Assembly (NCBI GenBank): GCA_002839805.1
Contig: PGYT01000019.1
Span: 1-45,586, forward strand
Reading direction: 5' to 3'
DNA length: 45,586 nucleotides
DNA from: Ignavibacteriae bacterium HGW-Ignavibacteriae-2
GTDB taxonomy: Bacteria > Bacteroidota > Ignavibacteria > Ignavibacteriales > Melioribacteraceae
Below the pieces are notes generated by a model, which ran no database searches, was not told where the DNA came from, and saw nothing but the letters and a program-made list of their open reading frames with translations. Both the position numbers and the translations under genes were made by a program. Each line of letters opens with the position of its first letter. Positions within the stretch are counted from its first letter, which is position 1. This document shows positions 44,422 to 45,586 of this stretch, piece after piece.

Positions 44422-45429
44422 TTATTTGTTTTTCTTATCGTCATTTTTATCTTCATTTTTATCATTTGGTCCGGCAATGCTATTGCGCATATCAGTATCG
44501 GCTTGAATATTGCGTAAGTTATAATAGTCCATTACACCTAAATTGCCAGAACGGAACGCTTCTGAAATAGCGCGCGGAATTTCCGCTTCGGCTTCAACCA
44601 CTTTAGCTTTCATTCTAGCGACTTCAGCGGTCATTTCCTGTTCAAGTGCTACAGCGGCAGCTCTTCTTTCTTCCGCTTTTGCACGAGCTACTTTTAAATC
44701 AGCTTCCGCCTGATCAGTCTGTAATATTGCGCCAATATTTGTACCAACGTCAACATCGGCGATATCAATCGATAATATTTCAAATGCGGTACCCGCGTCA
44801 AGTCCCTTGGCTAAAACAACTTTGGAAATACTATCCGGATTTTCCAATACAGCCTTATGTGAATTGCTTGAACCGATTGTCGATACAATACCTTCGCCGA
44901 CTCGAGCTAAAATTGTGGCTTCAGTCGCTCCACCGACAAGTCTTTCCAGGTTGGCTCGTACAGTTATTCTGGCTACAGCTTTAAGCTGTATACCATCTTT
45001 TGCGACAGCCGAAACCATTGGAGTTTCGATTACTTTTGGCAACACGGACATTCTAACAGCGTCAAGGACGTCGCGTCCGGCAAGATCAATCGCGGCTGCT
45101 TTTTCAAAAGACAACTCAAGATTAGCTTTATTAGCTGAAATTAAAGCGTTAACAACTTTAATTACGTTACCACCAGCTAGATAGTGTGCTTCTACAAGTG
45201 AGATGTCGAGTTTAAGTCCGGCTTTTGTGGCTGAAATCATGCTTCGCACAATTACCATCGGCGATACTTTACGAAGTCGCATCCCGACCAGATCTTTAAA
45301 AATTTTAACTTTTACGCCGGAGAAATAAGCGGTGATAAATAATCCGATAGGAACAAAGTAAGTGAAAATTATCAAAAAGAAAATTACACCCACTATTATT
45401 AGAACTGATAATCCTGTAACAGCTTCCAT
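44422..45429 (-). CDS. floA: Flotillin-like protein FloA
   Basis: A membrane scaffold protein of the UPF0365/FloA group, associated with lipid-microdomain organisation. It has 335 residues. A re-entrant hydrophobic N-terminus (about 5-35) is followed by the SPFH-like core ([17 protein letters not shown]-type text near 40-56, then [16 protein letters not shown]). A long Ala/Glu-rich coiled coil (about 225-290, [19 protein letters not shown]) comes next. The C-terminus is Asn/Asp/Lys-rich and low complexity. AGAGGT precedes the ATG. In many bacteria floA follows nfeD; the gene upstream is outside the window. Confidence 0.95.
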   Translation of the reverse strand: MEAVTGLSVLIIVGVIFFLIIFTYFVPIGLFITAYFSGVKVKIFKDLVGMRLRKVSPMVIVRSMISATKAGLKLDISLVEAHYLAGGNVIKVVNALISANKANLELSFEKAAAIDLAGRDVLDAVRMSVLPKVIETPMVSAVAKDGIQLKAVARITVRANLERLVGGATEATILARVGEGIVSTIGSSNSHKAVLENPDSISKVVLAKGLDAGTAFEILSIDIADVDVGTNIGAILQTDQAEADLKVARAKAEERRAAAVALEQEMTAEVARMKAKVVEAEAEIPRAISEAFRSGNLGVMDYYNLRNIQADTDMRNSIAGPNDKNEDKNDDKKNK

Positions 45430-45518
45430 TTTTACCTCTGTACCTTAGTTAGTAATTCAATTAAAATAAAGATAAAGAAAAAGCGGTAAATATGTATCAG
45501 GAATTGGGAAATAGTATT

Positions 45519-45534
45519 CTTTATTAAAATAAAG
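45519..45534. repeat. 16-base palindrome upstream of floA
   Basis: CTTTATTAAAATAAAG is symmetrical except for the two centre bases. It lies about 90 bases upstream of the floA start. The 45430-45586 stretch holds no gene. A regulator site or part of an upstream gene's terminator is possible, but the AT-rich content makes chance a real option. Confidence 0.25.
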
Positions 45535-45586
45535 GTTGCTCTGTACTAGTAAGGATAAAAGTAATATAAATTAAAGTTCTTCTCAA

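Noticed and set aside
44646-45184. Long opposite-strand reading frames over floA
   Set aside because: They are shadows of the Ala/Glu-rich floA coding sequence and have no family resemblance.

Overview
The window is about 45.6 kb of AT-rich bacterial chromosome with densely packed, mostly housekeeping genes. I see no insertion sequence, prophage, CRISPR array, tRNA or rRNA. The gene families suggest the Bacteroidota/Chlorobiota/Ignavibacteriota assemblage, most likely an Ignavibacteria-like lineage. The supporting signs are a TonB receptor with an N-terminal carboxypeptidase-regulatory-like domain, a full-length one-chain glycine dehydrogenase, a pyruvoyl arginine decarboxylase, a FecR-like anti-sigma protein and TAnnTTTG-type promoter boxes. 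This placement is inferred from gene families, not from a marker gene. TTG and GTG starts are frequent.

Layout, left to right. (1) 0.1-3.2 kb, plus: an ABC permease, its divergent ATPase, and a propionyl-CoA-type carboxyltransferase. (2) 3.4-6.2 kb, plus: a lipoprotein lytic transglycosylase with seven LysM repeats. (3) 6.2-10.9 kb, plus: a TPP riboswitch with a terminator, controlling a TonB receptor, thiamine pyrophosphokinase and a sodium/solute symporter. This reads as a thiamine uptake and activation operon. (4) 10.9-13.2 kb, minus: smpB, tyrS and pdaD. (5) 13.5-14.7 kb, plus: an MFS sugar-type transporter. (6) 14.8-17.0 kb, minus: a STAS protein, a divergent ECF sigma factor and a membrane anti-sigma protein with a FecR-like outer domain. 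(7) 17.2-23.7 kb, minus: an ABC-2 permease, a PrsW-type protease, nadD, meaB, an acyl-CoA dehydrogenase and a methylcrotonyl-CoA-carboxylase-type carboxyltransferase.

(8) 23.9-31.4 kb, plus: the classical lipid cluster yceD-rpmF-plsX-fabH-fabD-[cysteine-rich protein]-fabG-acpP-fabF-rnc. (9) 31.5-37.2 kb, plus: gcvP, a CoA-binding protein, an Omp85-type outer membrane protein and rsmE. (10) 37.1-45.4 kb, minus: floA, a small membrane-anchored unknown protein, a UvrD/PcrA-type helicase and a family 2 glycosyltransferase, followed by the nucleoside salvage genes cdd, tdk, nupC and punA.

The most interesting items are the riboswitch-controlled thiamine operon with its SSS-family transporter, the cysteine-rich protein translationally coupled inside the fatty-acid operon, the anti-sigma protein that has lost its zinc ligands, the ABC ATPase lacking its H-loop histidine, and the conserved-looking C-terminal tail of the unknown protein next to flotillin. 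I did not find a clearly new defence or mobile system.
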